The notes under the pieces: model-generated | The model's database searches: none | Told to the model about the DNA's origin: nothing | What the model saw: the letters and a program-made list of their open reading frames with translations, nothing else | Program-made: the position numbers and the translations under genes | NCBI GenBank assembly: GCA_001972305.1 | Contig: BDDD01002043.1 | Location: 217,180 to 281,179 of the forward strand | Reading direction: 5' to 3' | Length of the DNA: 64,000 nt | DNA from: Cephalotus follicularis | Lineage: Eukaryota > Streptophyta > Magnoliopsida > Oxalidales > Cephalotaceae | Shown here: in pieces, positions 32,299-43,709 of the stretch | Position numbering within the stretch: the first letter of the stretch is position 1 | How the letters are laid out: each line of letters begins with the position of its first letter

Positions 32299-33399
32299 CA
32301 TGAGATGGATGAATTATTTTTAATTTTTCCAAACACATCCAACAATGCTAAGCAGTTCCAAATGGATGTGGAATATAATTAAAATTATCTAAAACGGCTA
32401 TGGTAAAATATAAAATTTGATGAGACCAAATTCCTCCAAAATGAATTAATAAGTCCATAAGCGGTCGGACATAGGGTTGTCCTGTCGTTGAACTTCCATA
32501 ACTTTCGTTGAAGGGTGTGGACATATTGGGCATAACACCACTACTGCCATAGCAGAGGTCCCCCGTATGACCATTATCGTTCAGCTTCAGTGCTAAGGGA
32601 GTATTGGAAGGAAGTAGCCATGTTTCGGTACCGATGGCATGCACACGGGCGGGTATCAAAACATGTCTATTTCTTTGAGGGTTGTGGGTCTAACTTATAC
32701 CGAGTTCATACTATTGGTACAACACACGATTATGGATTGTATGGGTCATGAGGCCGAACTTGTATTGGATATTGCATTTCAAGGGCGAGGCCCTAATACA
32801 AATATGATGCTTTAAGCCTAACTATTCGCTATTGTGGTTTATCATGCCACAGTTGAGACCATGATAGGGCGGGATAGATTCCAATCCCCACTAGGAGGCA
32901 AGAGGCTTCCCGAATTTCATATGGAGGTATGGGATACGATTAGAATAGTGGGAGGAGCCATAATTCCAAAAGTCCAATGGATTATGGTAATAACATTAAT
33001 GGAATGATTTGCTAATATTCTTTCTGTTTTTCCTCATATGGGTTGCTAGTTCACATACTTTATATATTACTCAAATGGCAGACAACACAAAATATTAAAC
33101 ATAATTGAGACTCCTAAACTACTAGATCCTTATTAGCTTAAATAGCTACGCATTTATGCATATGGTTCTCACGAGCATGAGAGTTGCTCACGTTATGACT
33201 AAGATGCACCCCGAGCTAGTGAACGATGTATCCGACCATCACAAGGCCAGTTGGGCTAAGTAATGGGATGACGATTATTGAGCTCGTAACCTAGCAAATT
33301 GATGGCATGCCGCCATGATTGCACCCGAGGGTTATGCACTCACAGACCCTGTGTGTCATGTTTACACAACTCGAGGAGTTATATGGCACCTAGTCGAGG
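32299..33399. other. Unassigned sequence between K and C1
   Basis: No supported gene. Short frames at 32348-32659 and others have no recognisable motif. The last ~250 bp may be the decayed gag of C1, but I cannot show it. Confidence 0.3.
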
Positions 33400-36110
33400 G
33401 CTGTAAAGGTAGATTTTGACCAAGAAAGGTCGAGATCGTCTGTGATGCCTTGATTTCCTACTAGAATAATCTCAAGAGGAGATAGATCAAGTGAATCTAA
33501 GTTCCAAGGGTGAAAACCCAAGGAAGAGGCAGCTAGTGCAAAAGGGAATTCCATTCTAAAAAGGATCTAAAAGTTTTCAAAGGAGTTTGCTTACTTCCAT
33601 TGTGGGAAGCTAAGGAATTGGAAGAGATATAATATGTTCCTATAGTCCAAAGCTGGAGATACCTTGTGATAAGGTACTTCCACGTTTTATCTAGCTAACA
33701 ATGTAAGTTCAACTTGATTGATGGGCTCAGGTTGTGAGACTAACATTGATAACTCTTTGCAGTAGCTAAGAGATGCTAGATAGCTAAGAGCTGGTAAAGC
33801 TAAGGACTGGCGTCATGGTGATAAATAGAGAATTTACACCAGTGAAGTTGGCATTTATGAATTGTAAATTGTGGATATGGATATGTATTATTCAAGAAAC
33901 CGATCCAGAGAGAACAATGTCTTATACAATTTCCATAGCAATTCAAGGAACTACTAATAAAAGACTATAAGGCCCATTATGTCTTTTACACATCTTCCAA
34001 ATCTTATTATGAGGTTATGCACTGCAGCTGGCAGAGCATATCCTAATCCGGATTCCTTCGAAATCCATCCCCTCCATATCTAGTGAGAGATTAAATGGAG
34101 GAAACCCAGCCTAAACCGTTTGAGGGTTAAGGCTATCCAGCTTGGAAACCTTCTATGCTGGAGGCACGATCGAGACATTGCCGGTTTTTCGAATATTCTA
34201 AGAAGAGCTTAGGATATTATTTCTACCATCCCACTGAACAAATATGGTTTTGTTTCGCGTACTGCAAAATTCCTAGAGAAGGAATACCTGATTGCAGGAA
34301 GCAGTGGAAGCTAGGTGAAACAAAGAGAGTTTCCACCAGGTAGAATCCTACAGGACGAGAAGGAATTAGAGGTTAAACCCTCTATAGACATTATTGGGAA
34401 AGGATCCCAATCTGGGATAGAGTCTCAGTTAAGCACTCCTCTAGCGAGGAGATCAGGCAAGGTTTTCGACATCGCCTGAGAAATAAGGTTTTCTCAATAA
34501 AGGCACTGACAAACCTAATGTTAGCGAGATGATAGACCTGTCAGCTACATGGAAATAGTGAAGTCCACTGATTCCAGGATATGGTAAGAGATCATGAAAT
34601 CCGAAAAGGACTCCATGTATGCCTACCAAGCGAGGGACTTGGTATATGCACCCGAAGGCTTAAAACCCTATTAGATGATAAGTAAATCTTCATGAGGAAG
34701 ATTGGCGTTAATGGAAAAGGTTAAAAACCTTTAAAGCGTAATTGGTTGTGAAAGGGTATAGACTAAGACAAGAGGTATGTACATACCGGGAACTTTCCCG
34801 CCAGTCGATGCTTAAGTCCATTCGGATACTGCTTGCTAATTGGATCTCATTGTGTTAATGAGATACGACAAATGGATGTCAAGACAGTCTGCAAGAGAGG
34901 CTATCTTGAAGAGGACATCTAAATGTCCCAAACCCGAGGGGTTTACATCCAAAGAGCATTAGCATTAGAGGTGCAAGCTACAAAGGTCTATGACCTTAAG
35001 CAAGCATCTCGTAGCTGAACGATCCATTTTGATTTTATAAAATATATGGATAAGCCTAATGTCTACAGGAAATAGGATAACCCAGAAATCACTTTCTTGA
35101 TACTGTATGTAGATGACATACTACACATAGAGGATGATGTAGGTATGTTGAAATACAGTTAAGCAAGAACTTCTCCACATAGGATTTGGGAAGGACTTCC
35201 TATGTTTTGAGGGAATGAAGATCTTAAGAGTAGATCAAGTAGGTTGTTTGAAGATTCCCAAAGCTAGTACATCAGTAGGAAGCTGACATGGTATAGCATG
35301 AGATTTCCATATATTGGCTTACTGCCTATTAGCCAAGGAATTCATATCTCTCCAAGAGTCTCGGTGAAAGACAGATGAGGAGAGAATGGACATGTATAGA
35401 CTGCCTCAGTTGGAGGCTCCATCATGTCTGCTGTACATAGTACTGAGCCTGATATCGTATAAGCCTAAGGGTCTGGCTAGTCGATTTTAGTCTTATCCCC
35501 GTGAGACGCACTGGGACATAGTCAAGATTATAAGACATCTGAGAAGAGACTCTGGATATCTTCTTGACATATAGAGAAGGTAGTGAATTGAAACATAAGA
35601 GTTAAGTGGACTCTAGTTTTATATGTGATATGGATGATCACAAATCCATTTTAGGATGTGTGTTGATCCTGAATGGAAGTGCTGTATGAGTAGGAGGAGT
35701 TTGAGGTAGTAGATGACTGCAAACTCCACCACAGAATGAAAGTATGTTGCAATCTATGATACCAGTGATGGTAGCTGGTTTGAATGCAGAAGTTCACAAT
35801 TAAACTCGATAGAGATTCCATCCGTCCTTTGTCTAGTTGTGGTGACTATGACATTGATGGAGGCCTTTCCACAAGCCATGGATCTCGCGTCTCATTACTG
35901 CACTGAACATCAAAGGTATCGTATGATCATAGAGATCATAATGGATGTAACGTCTCGAAAGAGATGTTATTGAGGAAATATATGAGACATCCCAAATACA
36001 TGTCACATAGAGAGAGTCACGTAGTGGAAGCGAACTTAACAGACCCAATGACCAAAGCCATAGGCAGCACTCAAGAGGCAAGGGAGTGCAATATTCTTAG
36101 GCTGTAGGTC
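33400..36110 (+). pseudogene. pol: C1 pol remains (heavily decayed Ty1/copia)
   Basis: Stops and frameshifts occur every few dozen codons, but the order of motifs is copia: a zinc-knuckle-like remnant near 33600, a protease-like MGSGCETNI near 33740, integrase C-terminus GYYFYHPTEQ near 34210, RT with RQMDVKT near 34870 and DLKQAS near 34990, YVDDIL at 35106-35120, RNase H with DHKSILGCVLILNGS near 35635, and LTDPMTKA near 36035. Most of the integrase core is missing. It belongs to the same family as C2 and C3, as the 3' boundary shows. Confidence 0.8.
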
Positions 36111-36138
36111 TCTCTGGCTTAAGGGCCAAGTGGGAGAT

Positions 36139-38550
36139 TGTTAGATAGGGGTGTCCCTGCAAGCCAAGAGATGATTGAAGGCATATGTTCTTAACATATG
36201 ATACACTCTTTGTCAATAAATTCTTAGTTCCATTCATGTTCGATAGTGCATATTTATGAAAGATTGGCATCTTAGCTATATGTACAATCCTAAACTGTTG
36301 AATCAGATCAGTTGATTACCATGTCAACTAAATACACATATAGTGCCCTATCATTCGAGGGGTTGGATATCATGCTTGAGAGGTTATGAGAATGAGATCC
36401 TTACTCCCTTCTGACAAAATTTCCAAGTCAAAGGTTCACTTTCTTAGGGCAATTGATGAACTCCGAAGACTTGCCGTATTATGCTTGCTCCCGATGTTGG
36501 GGAGGATGGATCATCTTATTGCCATTTCGGTTTACCCTAAAGCTGATGCGGGGTGCGTGATAGAGAGCATTACTTAATCGACCGACCATAGGTTACCTAT
36601 TTGAAGGGTCAACACCTCTGTCAATAGGACTCCTATTTGTCGCAGTAGTGTTTAGTCAAAGGAGACTAGTGGGTACTTTAAGACTCGCGTAGTACCCTTA
36701 GACCTGAGCGAATGGTATGCATTGTGTAGTAACTACTTAGCTTTGGTTTCTACCTTCCCCTGCACCAGCCACGTGCTGGAAAAAGGGTTGTCTCTGGGTC
36801 TTGTGGGAGCTACATTGAGATGTATGGGTGAGTGCGCAAGATGGGATCATCACACCTGTGTTGAAGGTTATAGGCTCTATAACATCTGTGACCATTGAAG
36901 ACTTGATAGTCTTGGCCAAGCACTTGGGAGATGGAAACGAGGTTTCCTAGGATGTCTCCCGATAGTCTCAATGGGTTCATAGAATTATAATTATCGCGTT
37001 TTACCTAGGGGTGACATTAATCCAAACCCTAGTCGAGGTTGGAGCCGAGATGATGAGGAATATGCGACACATATGCCGATGACAGTGATAGAGTACAGGT
37101 TAACTATTTAACAAATGATAGATGTGGTATACATGGATCCGGGGGTGAATGGTGATCACACTGAGGCTATAGGCTAGTTTTGGACTATCAGGATAGTCGT
37201 ACCAGAATTCTAGGATTTCTGGGAATATATCATTTGTACCGGGAACCAACCTGGCTTTCGGGTCCCGCCTGATTTTGGAACAAGTTGATATGTCAGGTGA
37301 CATATCATTTAGTGAAAGGATAACATCTAAGGAAGATGTTACTTTGCTAGTGAGCATTTTATTTGTTGAACATATCATTTCACTTAAAAGAGTTCAAGCA
37401 TCACAATAATGAAATGTTCCGAGCAAAGGGTTGTTTGTTTCCACTAATGAATGCACTTGGGCATTTGTTTGGGGAGAGAGCTTATGGTCTTATACAATAT
37501 TGCGATATGAATTCACCATCCCATTTGGGATGAATTTATGCCTTGATATGGCTTAGTTCATGGTTGAGCCAAAGTGATTTCATTTATGGCATTACTGTAA
37601 ATATACTAAGTCCACTTTTGTAGACTTTTCAAAGGTGCATGTGTAATGTTCCTTTCGGCCAAATTTTTTGAGGCATTTTTATGCCACCTTTTGGCCGCCC
37701 ATGAGGTGTCTAAAATAGAGAGAAAATGTGTTGATTACTTAGCTTGGCGACTAAGTAAACTTTGCTTAACGGCTAAGTAAAGACTTTACTTGGTGGCCAA
37801 GTGACTAAAAAGATATGTAAGGAATATATCTTATTAAAACACACACCACACATTTCTCTCTCAAGGGGAACACGTAGATGCTCTCTCTTTCTCTCTTCTT
37901 TCTCTTGCCATTTTCTTCTCTTGTTTTAGAAGAAAATATGTGAGCTTGGTGCTCATGAAGAGTGAAGAACAAATTAATTTCCTTTCACCCTCCATGATCA
38001 CTATAGGTGGAGGTTGTTTGTGCTTTGCATCCAACCTTTATCCTCAGTGATTTTAGTATAGGATTTAAACACTTGAGCCTACATCCTTTCTACATGTTTG
38101 AGGCTGCATATTCATGGAGTTATATGGAGGAGATTGATGCTTGGATCAAAGTGTTGAGGGAGCACTTGAAGGAAGGAGAGGAAGACCATGGGTAATGGTT
38201 TCTAATCCTTCTAATTTAGGATTTGTATATATGTGTATTGTGGCATGGGAATTTCAGGTTTGGGCTAGCGTTTGTATACCCCATCCGATCCCTAATGTTT
38301 CCTTTTAAAAACCCTAGAAAACCCTAAGGGTTTTTCATGCTTAGGGTTTGGATTTTGGAGGTTGTGGTCTAAGGGTTTTGTGTGTTACCATAGTCCATGT
38401 AATTCAGTGTGTGTGATGGGTTAGTGAATTCTCATCCCTCCATGGCTGAAACCTTGATGCTTGGAAATGTTCAATTGGTTCATTTGAAAGCTTAATTAGT
38501 GATCCAAAGGCCAATTGGAACAATTATGGCTTTAGGGTTTTAGAATGTCT
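36139..38550 (+). repeat. C1 3' LTR (right end approximate)
   Basis: It begins TGTTAGATAGGGGTGTCCC after the purine tract aagtgggagat, matching the C2 boundary at 55390 in reverse. An A-rich/TATA-like zone near 37820-37840, a CT-rich leader (37850-37930) and phrases near 38470-38510 resemble the C3 LTR in reverse near 58800. I cannot fix the right end; it may reach further. Confidence 0.55.
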
Positions 38551-39930
38551 CATTGACTGGAGAATGGTTAGATGAAAAATTTTAAAATGCGACCCTAAAT
38601 TGTTCCAATCAATTTCTTCCGCATAGAGCCATTCCATCATTATTGATATATAAAGAGAAGTTAAAAGAGGGGACTGATGTGTGCTACGAATGCGTGAGGC
38701 TCCCAAAAAAGGCGTCGGGTGCTAAAAGAAGAAATGAAAAGGAGAGACATAACGCGTGGAGCATTAAGGCCGGGCGAAAAAGAAGAAAAGAAAAGAGAGA
38801 GACGCCGGAGCTGGGGGTTGGTCGAGAGAGAGAGAAGGCGAGTAGGTGCGCTAGCCTTGACTGATGTTCATGTACGAGCGGCGCTCTTCCTTTTCCTTAC
38901 CGTATCCATTTTTGTCCTTGAGAGGAAATGCTTGGAGTTTTGTCGCCAACGACTTCTCTTTCCACTAGCAGTGATCATCATAGGTGGATCCAATATTTGG
39001 CTTTACCTATTTTTATTTTAGTTTAGGCATTTTTCGATCCTGTTCGTGCGGCTTTTGGCCAGCTGAGTCAACTCAGTGATTGTGACACGATGGAGGCTAT
39101 GACTATGCGTTCACGGCGAGTCATGAGTAGATACTAATAGATCGGAGGATTTGAAGGCCAGCGGTGGCGTGGTCGGAGCTCAGGTGACATGACCAGAACT
39201 TTAGCGAGGTGATCCAGCAGCGAGTCATGGCAAGTCTTGGGTGCAAGCGTGCATATTGAAGGTTTTGGGGACCAGTGATAGCGGGCCCGGAACCACGACG
39301 ATGTGATCAAAACTCACTGAGTCCACTTAGTGAGTTTCCGTAGCCACCGACTGTGCATGTGTGATCCATGGAAATTCCTGACAAGTCTCCGGTAGGAGCT
39401 TGTTGATCAGAGGTTTTGGGAGCCTATTGTGTAGTGGCGAGACCTCCAGCGAGACGGCCAAAACTCGGTGAACCTCCGGCGATGTTCACAAATTGGAGCT
39501 TCTAATTTGGCTGTTCAGTTGTAGCTGATATCTGTCAAGTTTGGTGGCTGAGAGCTGCGCACCACCAGGGTAATTTCGGCACATTTTTGTTGCTGCTAGG
39601 TGGTTGCTCTCCGACGCTCATTCCGTCCACCGGTGGTGGCCATGCATGGCGCCGATTCCTGTCAAGTTTGATGGGTAGGTGGTGCGCACCGATAGGGCAG
39701 TGTTGGTCCGCACCAGCGGGGCAATCACGGTGCTATTTTAGAAGCTGCTTTGTGGCTATCCAGTGCGGCAATTGGAGGAGCCGAAGCTTTGAGCTAGGAT
39801 GGGCATTCATGTCATGTGAAGGAGGAGGCCAAAGATGGTGGAGCCTCCAATGTTGGCATGATTCCAATCCTTATGTTTTTACCGCTTTGTATTTGTCTAT
39901 GCCGAATTAAATTCGATTTTGTGTTGATAT
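38551..39930. other. Unassigned sequence between C1 and H2
   Basis: A purine-rich patch (38640-38850), then GC-richer sequence with phrases such as gaggttttggg..gcgag..ccagcgag repeated loosely at 39240-39470. Open frames here show no protein motif. No gene supported. Confidence 0.35.
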
Positions 39931-40207
39931 GCTTGTGTAACACCCCCGATTCGGAACCAGGATCACTCATGATTCGGGATCGGTGAGTCACACAAAACTG
40001 AGCTAAAAACATGTCAAAAATCTTAATCTTAATCATTATCAATACGTGGTGATTCTAAAATCTGAAAACAGGCATAATCCTTAACATAAGTGAAATAATA
40101 AAAAGAGTTCTTGCAATATACAAGAGGGGGGGTGAATTGAATATTGACAAATATACTAAAACTTTAAAGTAAAGAGAGTAGGGATAGAAAGATTCTCTGT
40201 TTTTAGA

Positions 40208-40237
40208 GTGGTTCGGCTAACTCTTGCCTACGTCCAC
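40208..40237 (-). promoter_or_regulatory. Conserved LTR hairpin motif in E3
   Basis: The minus strand reads GTGGACGTAGGCAAGAGTTA then GCCGAACCAC. The same arms as in E1 and K. Downstream of the TATA box, so in the transcript. Confidence 0.6.
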
Positions 40238-40580
40238 TTTTCCCAAGGGAGCTCCTTGAGTTTTCACTAGCTCGAATTGATTAAAGAAGCAATTCGTTAC
40301 ACCTCACAGTTTTTGTGATTGAACTCAATCACTTGATCTTGACCTCAAGACCTTTTGAGGATTCACTCTCCTCCTTTACAAATTTGTAATGTGTTTACAA
40401 TGTATCCTCTCAGTAGGGTTGGCTTACAATAAAGAAGCATAGAGAATTACAAAGAAAACTCAGAAGGTAAAGCTATTGGCTTTTTTGGAGAAGTTTAAGA
40501 ACACTTTGATAATGTAGAATGTAGCTTGCTTGATTGCTTTGTTTCTTTGTTTCTTGATTTTCTCTGAAGCCTTGAACCCT

Positions 40581-40591
40581 CCTTTATATAG
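40581..40591 (-). promoter_or_regulatory. E3 LTR TATA box (3' LTR copy)
   Basis: The minus strand reads CTATATAAAGG, a strong plant TATA box; the 5' LTR copy is at 48623-48633. It lies about 100 bp downstream, in sense, of the motif array. Confidence 0.75.
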
Positions 40592-40690
40592 CCAAATCAA
40601 TCCATGTATCCGTTTCTTAAATTATGGGGATTTTGAATTAAAAAATAATGAAAATCTGTAAACTCTGTTATGTAGACATTGGAGTAAAGA

Positions 40691-41305
40691 AATCGATGTC
40701 TTTTGATAGGCGTCGATGTCTTCATCAGTTAACTAGCCGTTGATAGCATTCAGGGCGTAATTATGTCTAAAGACGTCGATGTCTATAAATGACGTCGATG
40801 TCTTTTCTGGAGTTGTGGCCCAGCTTTGAAGATATGGGCAACACATCGATGTCTTCAAACTGCGTCGATGTCTTTCCTGGAAAAATAGAACTTATGAAAA
40901 ACACATCGATGTCTTTCAAAAGGGATCGATGTCTTTTACTTTGAAGTCGATGTCTTTGTAGGAAATACTCGATGTCTGTGATCAAAAACAACCTGTAACT
41001 TTGAGGCATTGAACACATCGATGTCTTTCTGAAGGGATCGATGTCTTTGATGAAAACCGTCGATGTCTTCACTGAAAAAGATCGATGTCTTTGTCTAAAA
41101 TCGACCTGTAACTTTTTGGGTCAAAGATGTCGATGTCTTCTCTGAAAGGGATCGATGTCTTTGTTGAAAAATGACCTGTAACTTTTGAGGCTGAAGGCGT
41201 TGATGTCTCTTTGGAATCAGATTGATGTCTTTCAAGAATAACTACCTATAACTGCCGGTACTTTAAAGGCATCGATGTCTTCCTTCAATGACGTCGATGC
41301 CTTTC
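40691..41305. repeat. RTCGATGTCTT motif array in E3 3' LTR
   Basis: About 20 copies of a motif reading gtcgatgtcttt or atcgatgtcttt on the plus strand (AAAGACATCGAY in the sense of the element), 20-45 bp apart with unlike spacers. Core ATCGAT or RTCGAY is palindromic or nearly so. The array lies in U3, upstream of the TATA box. Confidence 0.9.
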
Positions 41306-41422
41306 ATCTGAAACTATCTTTTTACATTTTTGTGAGTTCTTTAAGTATCTTGCACATAAAGTAAAATAGTTAGAAGCAAATATGTTATCATCAAAACTAG
41401 GATTGAGACTAAAACATCAATA

Positions 41423-41655
41423 ATCTCCCCCTTTTTGATGATGACAAAAATTTGCGCTAAACATATAAAAGTTGATATGTTATTGAAAGTAAGAGAAGAG
41501 AAGAGTGCAAACAACTTATAACTTACTAAATAATAAAGAGTGCAAACAACTTATAACTTACTTACTAAATAATAAAGCTATCTCCCCCTTTTTTGGATAG
41601 CATCAAAAAGATATGTAATATCATAAAACATAAACAGATAATGCTCCCCCTTAAG
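41423..41655 (-). other. E3 multiple polypurine tracts
   Basis: At the LTR edge (41423-41436) the minus strand reads AAAAAGGGGGAGAT; further tracts are at about 41580-41596 (AAAAAAGGGGGAGAT) and 41642-41653 (AAGGGGGAGC). Confidence 0.85.
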
Positions 41656-41795
41656 AAATCAAGATTTGAATATCATAACAAAATATCAGCAATAACATTC
41701 AAACACCCAAAATATCATATTAAAATATCAAAAAGACACTTGTTCACATTTCAACCATTTGTTCATAGTTACACAACCAAAATAAAAAAATACAA

Positions 41796-43157
41796 TCAAG
41801 TATCAGAAACAGGAGGATCATCATGAGCAGATTCATCTCCAGAGGTCTCCTCACATTTTTCAATAGATTTTGATTTAGAAAGCTTCTGTTCTAGACGTTT
41901 GAGACGTCTCTTGGTGACATGTACATCATAGTAGATTGTGTCTTCAACAGTCTCAAAATCTGTACGGATTGTCTTGTGATCCTTCTCCAAGTTATCAAGT
42001 CGAGAATGGAGAGACTTGAACTTATCGTCGAGAGATGCTTCCATAGAATCAAACCGAACATTCAGGGCATCAAATCGAGAACTCATAAACTCGACAAGTC
42101 GATCATACTCCAAGGTAGAGGTAGAGGTGGAACCACAAGCATGAGAGTGAGGACGAGAAGGAGCAACTTCTTGACCGGTTTCTTGAGCTTCCCATGGAGG
42201 TAATTCTTCTTGTTCCTCTCGATTGATTCGCTGAGTTTGATCGCACTTTGGACAATAAGTCCAAATCCCTTCTTGCTTTTTCCAGCCCATCCGATTTAGC
42301 GTACTCTTGTTGTAGGTGTCTTCCTTTTTCAATTTTGTTGCAATCTCCCCCTCAATATGAAATTCATGATAATGGAAGATTTTGGTCAAAATGCAACCAA
42401 AAGGAAGAACCGATTTCTTTTGAGTGAAGGCTTGGACCATTGTATGGAGCATAAGCAATGGATAGCAAAATTCAATTTTGGAGATGATGCACCACATTAA
42501 AAATGCTTGCATCCGAGAAAGTTTTGCATACCCACCACCGGTAGGAAGGAGCTGATGGACTATAAGATGATGAAGGAGACGATGATCAACAGATAGCTTA
42601 TTTGTGCAAAGTGCCATGTTAGGGTGAATATTTGGATCATTGGGATACAAAATTGACAAAATGTCATTTGGATGAAATCCCTCAACTTCTGGCCACTTCT
42701 TGTATTCGAAAACATACAAGCCGGTGTGAGGAAAGTGTAGAATTGAAGCAAGAATCCTAGCATCTAGGAATATTCTTTGTCCTTTAACATTAGAAGACAG
42801 GGCAAATTCCTCATTTGGACTAGAGACAATACGCAAGTTCATGTAAAATTCTTTAACAAGCTTAGCATAGAACACATCCTGAATTTGCACCAAAGGAAGA
42901 AGATGCAAATTTTCAAGCCATGAGACAAAAGAAAATTCATTTGAGCAAAAAGACAAGTCAATATTTCTTCCACCCATAACTCTTTTGTCAATAAAGACAA
43001 CATTCCGGAGTGGAATGATTTCCACGGATTCGGAATCCGATTCAAGAGCGGGATCAGGGGATGGTTCACGAATATTGAGTTTGCGTTTAGAAGCAATTTT
43101 TGGTTGCTTGGAGGGACCAGCAGCCCTCTTCTTACCAGCTCGTTTTGTGTTTGTCAT
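41796..43157 (-). CDS. E3 accessory protein (453 aa, intact)
   Basis: Start MTNTKRAGKKRAAGPSKQPK at 43157, chosen because similarity with the E2 protein begins there; an in-frame ATG at 43244 would add 29 mostly hydrophobic residues. Residues 1-28 are basic and could act as a nuclear signal, 34-47 acidic, 75-310 a helix-rich domain with LVKEFYMNL (100-108), LLHHLIVHQLLPTGGGY (194-210) and LNRMGWKK (287-294), and 353-427 a heptad-rich coiled coil ending in TKRRLKRLEQKL. CX2C at 302-305 is a lone pair. The domain resembles the 'putative plant transposon protein' group. Not an enzyme I recognise; no signal peptide or membrane segment, so not obviously an envelope protein. Its own promoter-like region lies upstream (43160-43604). 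Confidence 0.85.
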   Translation of the reverse strand: MTNTKRAGKKRAAGPSKQPKIASKRKLNIREPSPDPALESDSESVEIIPLRNVVFIDKRVMGGRNIDLSFCSNEFSFVSWLENLHLLPLVQIQDVFYAKLVKEFYMNLRIVSSPNEEFALSSNVKGQRIFLDARILASILHFPHTGLYVFEYKKWPEVEGFHPNDILSILYPNDPNIHPNMALCTNKLSVDHRLLHHLIVHQLLPTGGGYAKLSRMQAFLMWCIISKIEFCYPLLMLHTMVQAFTQKKSVLPFGCILTKIFHYHEFHIEGEIATKLKKEDTYNKSTLNRMGWKKQEGIWTYCPKCDQTQRINREEQEELPPWEAQETGQEVAPSRPHSHACGSTSTSTLEYDRLVEFMSSRFDALNVRFDSMEASLDDKFKSLHSRLDNLEKDHKTIRTDFETVEDTIYYDVHVTKRRLKRLEQKLSKSKSIEKCEETSGDESAHDDPPVSDT

Positions 43158-43320
43158 TTTGTCAAACAGTTTGAGTGCACAACAAAGATTGTAAAAATAG
43201 GAAAGAAAAGGAGAGATGAATGGAAAACACAAAACGTTTATCACAAAAAAAAAATGGAGTAGATGAAGCTTTGATGACTAAAATGAAAAAAAAAATTTAG
43301 AAAAAAAAAATTCGAGAGAG

Positions 43321-43604
43321 GGTCGATGTTGCCAGTTGAAAATATAAAAGAGTATGTGTTTTTATGTAGAACTCGATGACTGGTATAAATACGTCGACGT
43401 GATTTGAAACGCATCGACGTGTTCTTTAAAAAAAACTTAGTTAAAAACATCGATGTGAAAATAAAACGTTGCGTTTTGAAAGGCATCGACGTATTTTTAA
43501 AGGAGTCAACATGTTTTATAAAGGCTTAAAGAGCATCGCGTTTTATTAAAGAGATCGACGTTTTTACAAAAATACATCAATGTTTTTGAAAAGAAGTCGA
43601 CGTG
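43321..43604 (-). repeat. RTCGACGT motif array upstream of the E3 accessory ORF
   Basis: About 10 copies, e.g. acgtcgacgtg, gcatcgacgtg, acatcgatgtg and gagatcgacgttttt on the plus strand; in sense they read ACGTCGATNNCTTT, opposite to the LTR array. Between array and ORF the sense strand has TTTTATATTTT (about 43337-43348) and a CT/T-rich leader. Confidence 0.85.
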
Positions 43605-43709
43605 GTTCTCCAAAAACAGAACAATAACAAAAAAACAGAACAATAACCAAAAATCAACTTCACTTCAAATAAACATTCAATCAATCAAATCATTCAAACA
43701 AATAAATAA
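43605..43709. other. Short spacer after E3 pol
   Basis: AT-rich, repeats of caaacaaataa and attcaaac types; nothing else seen. Confidence 0.4.

Larger units (their letters stand above)
40091..41422 (-). repeat. E3 3' LTR (1332 bp)
   Basis: TATTGATGTTTTAGTC start in sense (the 5' LTR has TGTTGACG) and TTATTTCA end. In sense order it has a motif array (41305-40691), TATA box (40581-40591), and the hairpin motif (40208-40237). It keeps about 0.32 kb near its sense 3' end that the 5' LTR lacks. Confidence 0.92.

Noticed and set aside
32460-33110. Possible host gene fragment
   Set aside because: Frames are short, no conserved motif or splice structure could be recognised; left as unassigned.
40691-41305. 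Regularly spaced short repeats, superficially like a CRISPR array
   Set aside because: Repeats are only about 11 bp and degenerate, spacers vary in length, the array lies inside an LTR upstream of a TATA box, and the DNA is from a plant.
41796-43244. Accessory ORF as a retroviral-type envelope gene
   Set aside because: No signal peptide in the part shared with E2, no membrane anchor near the C-terminus and a coiled coil with basic end instead; the hydrophobic lead from 43244 is not shared with E2.
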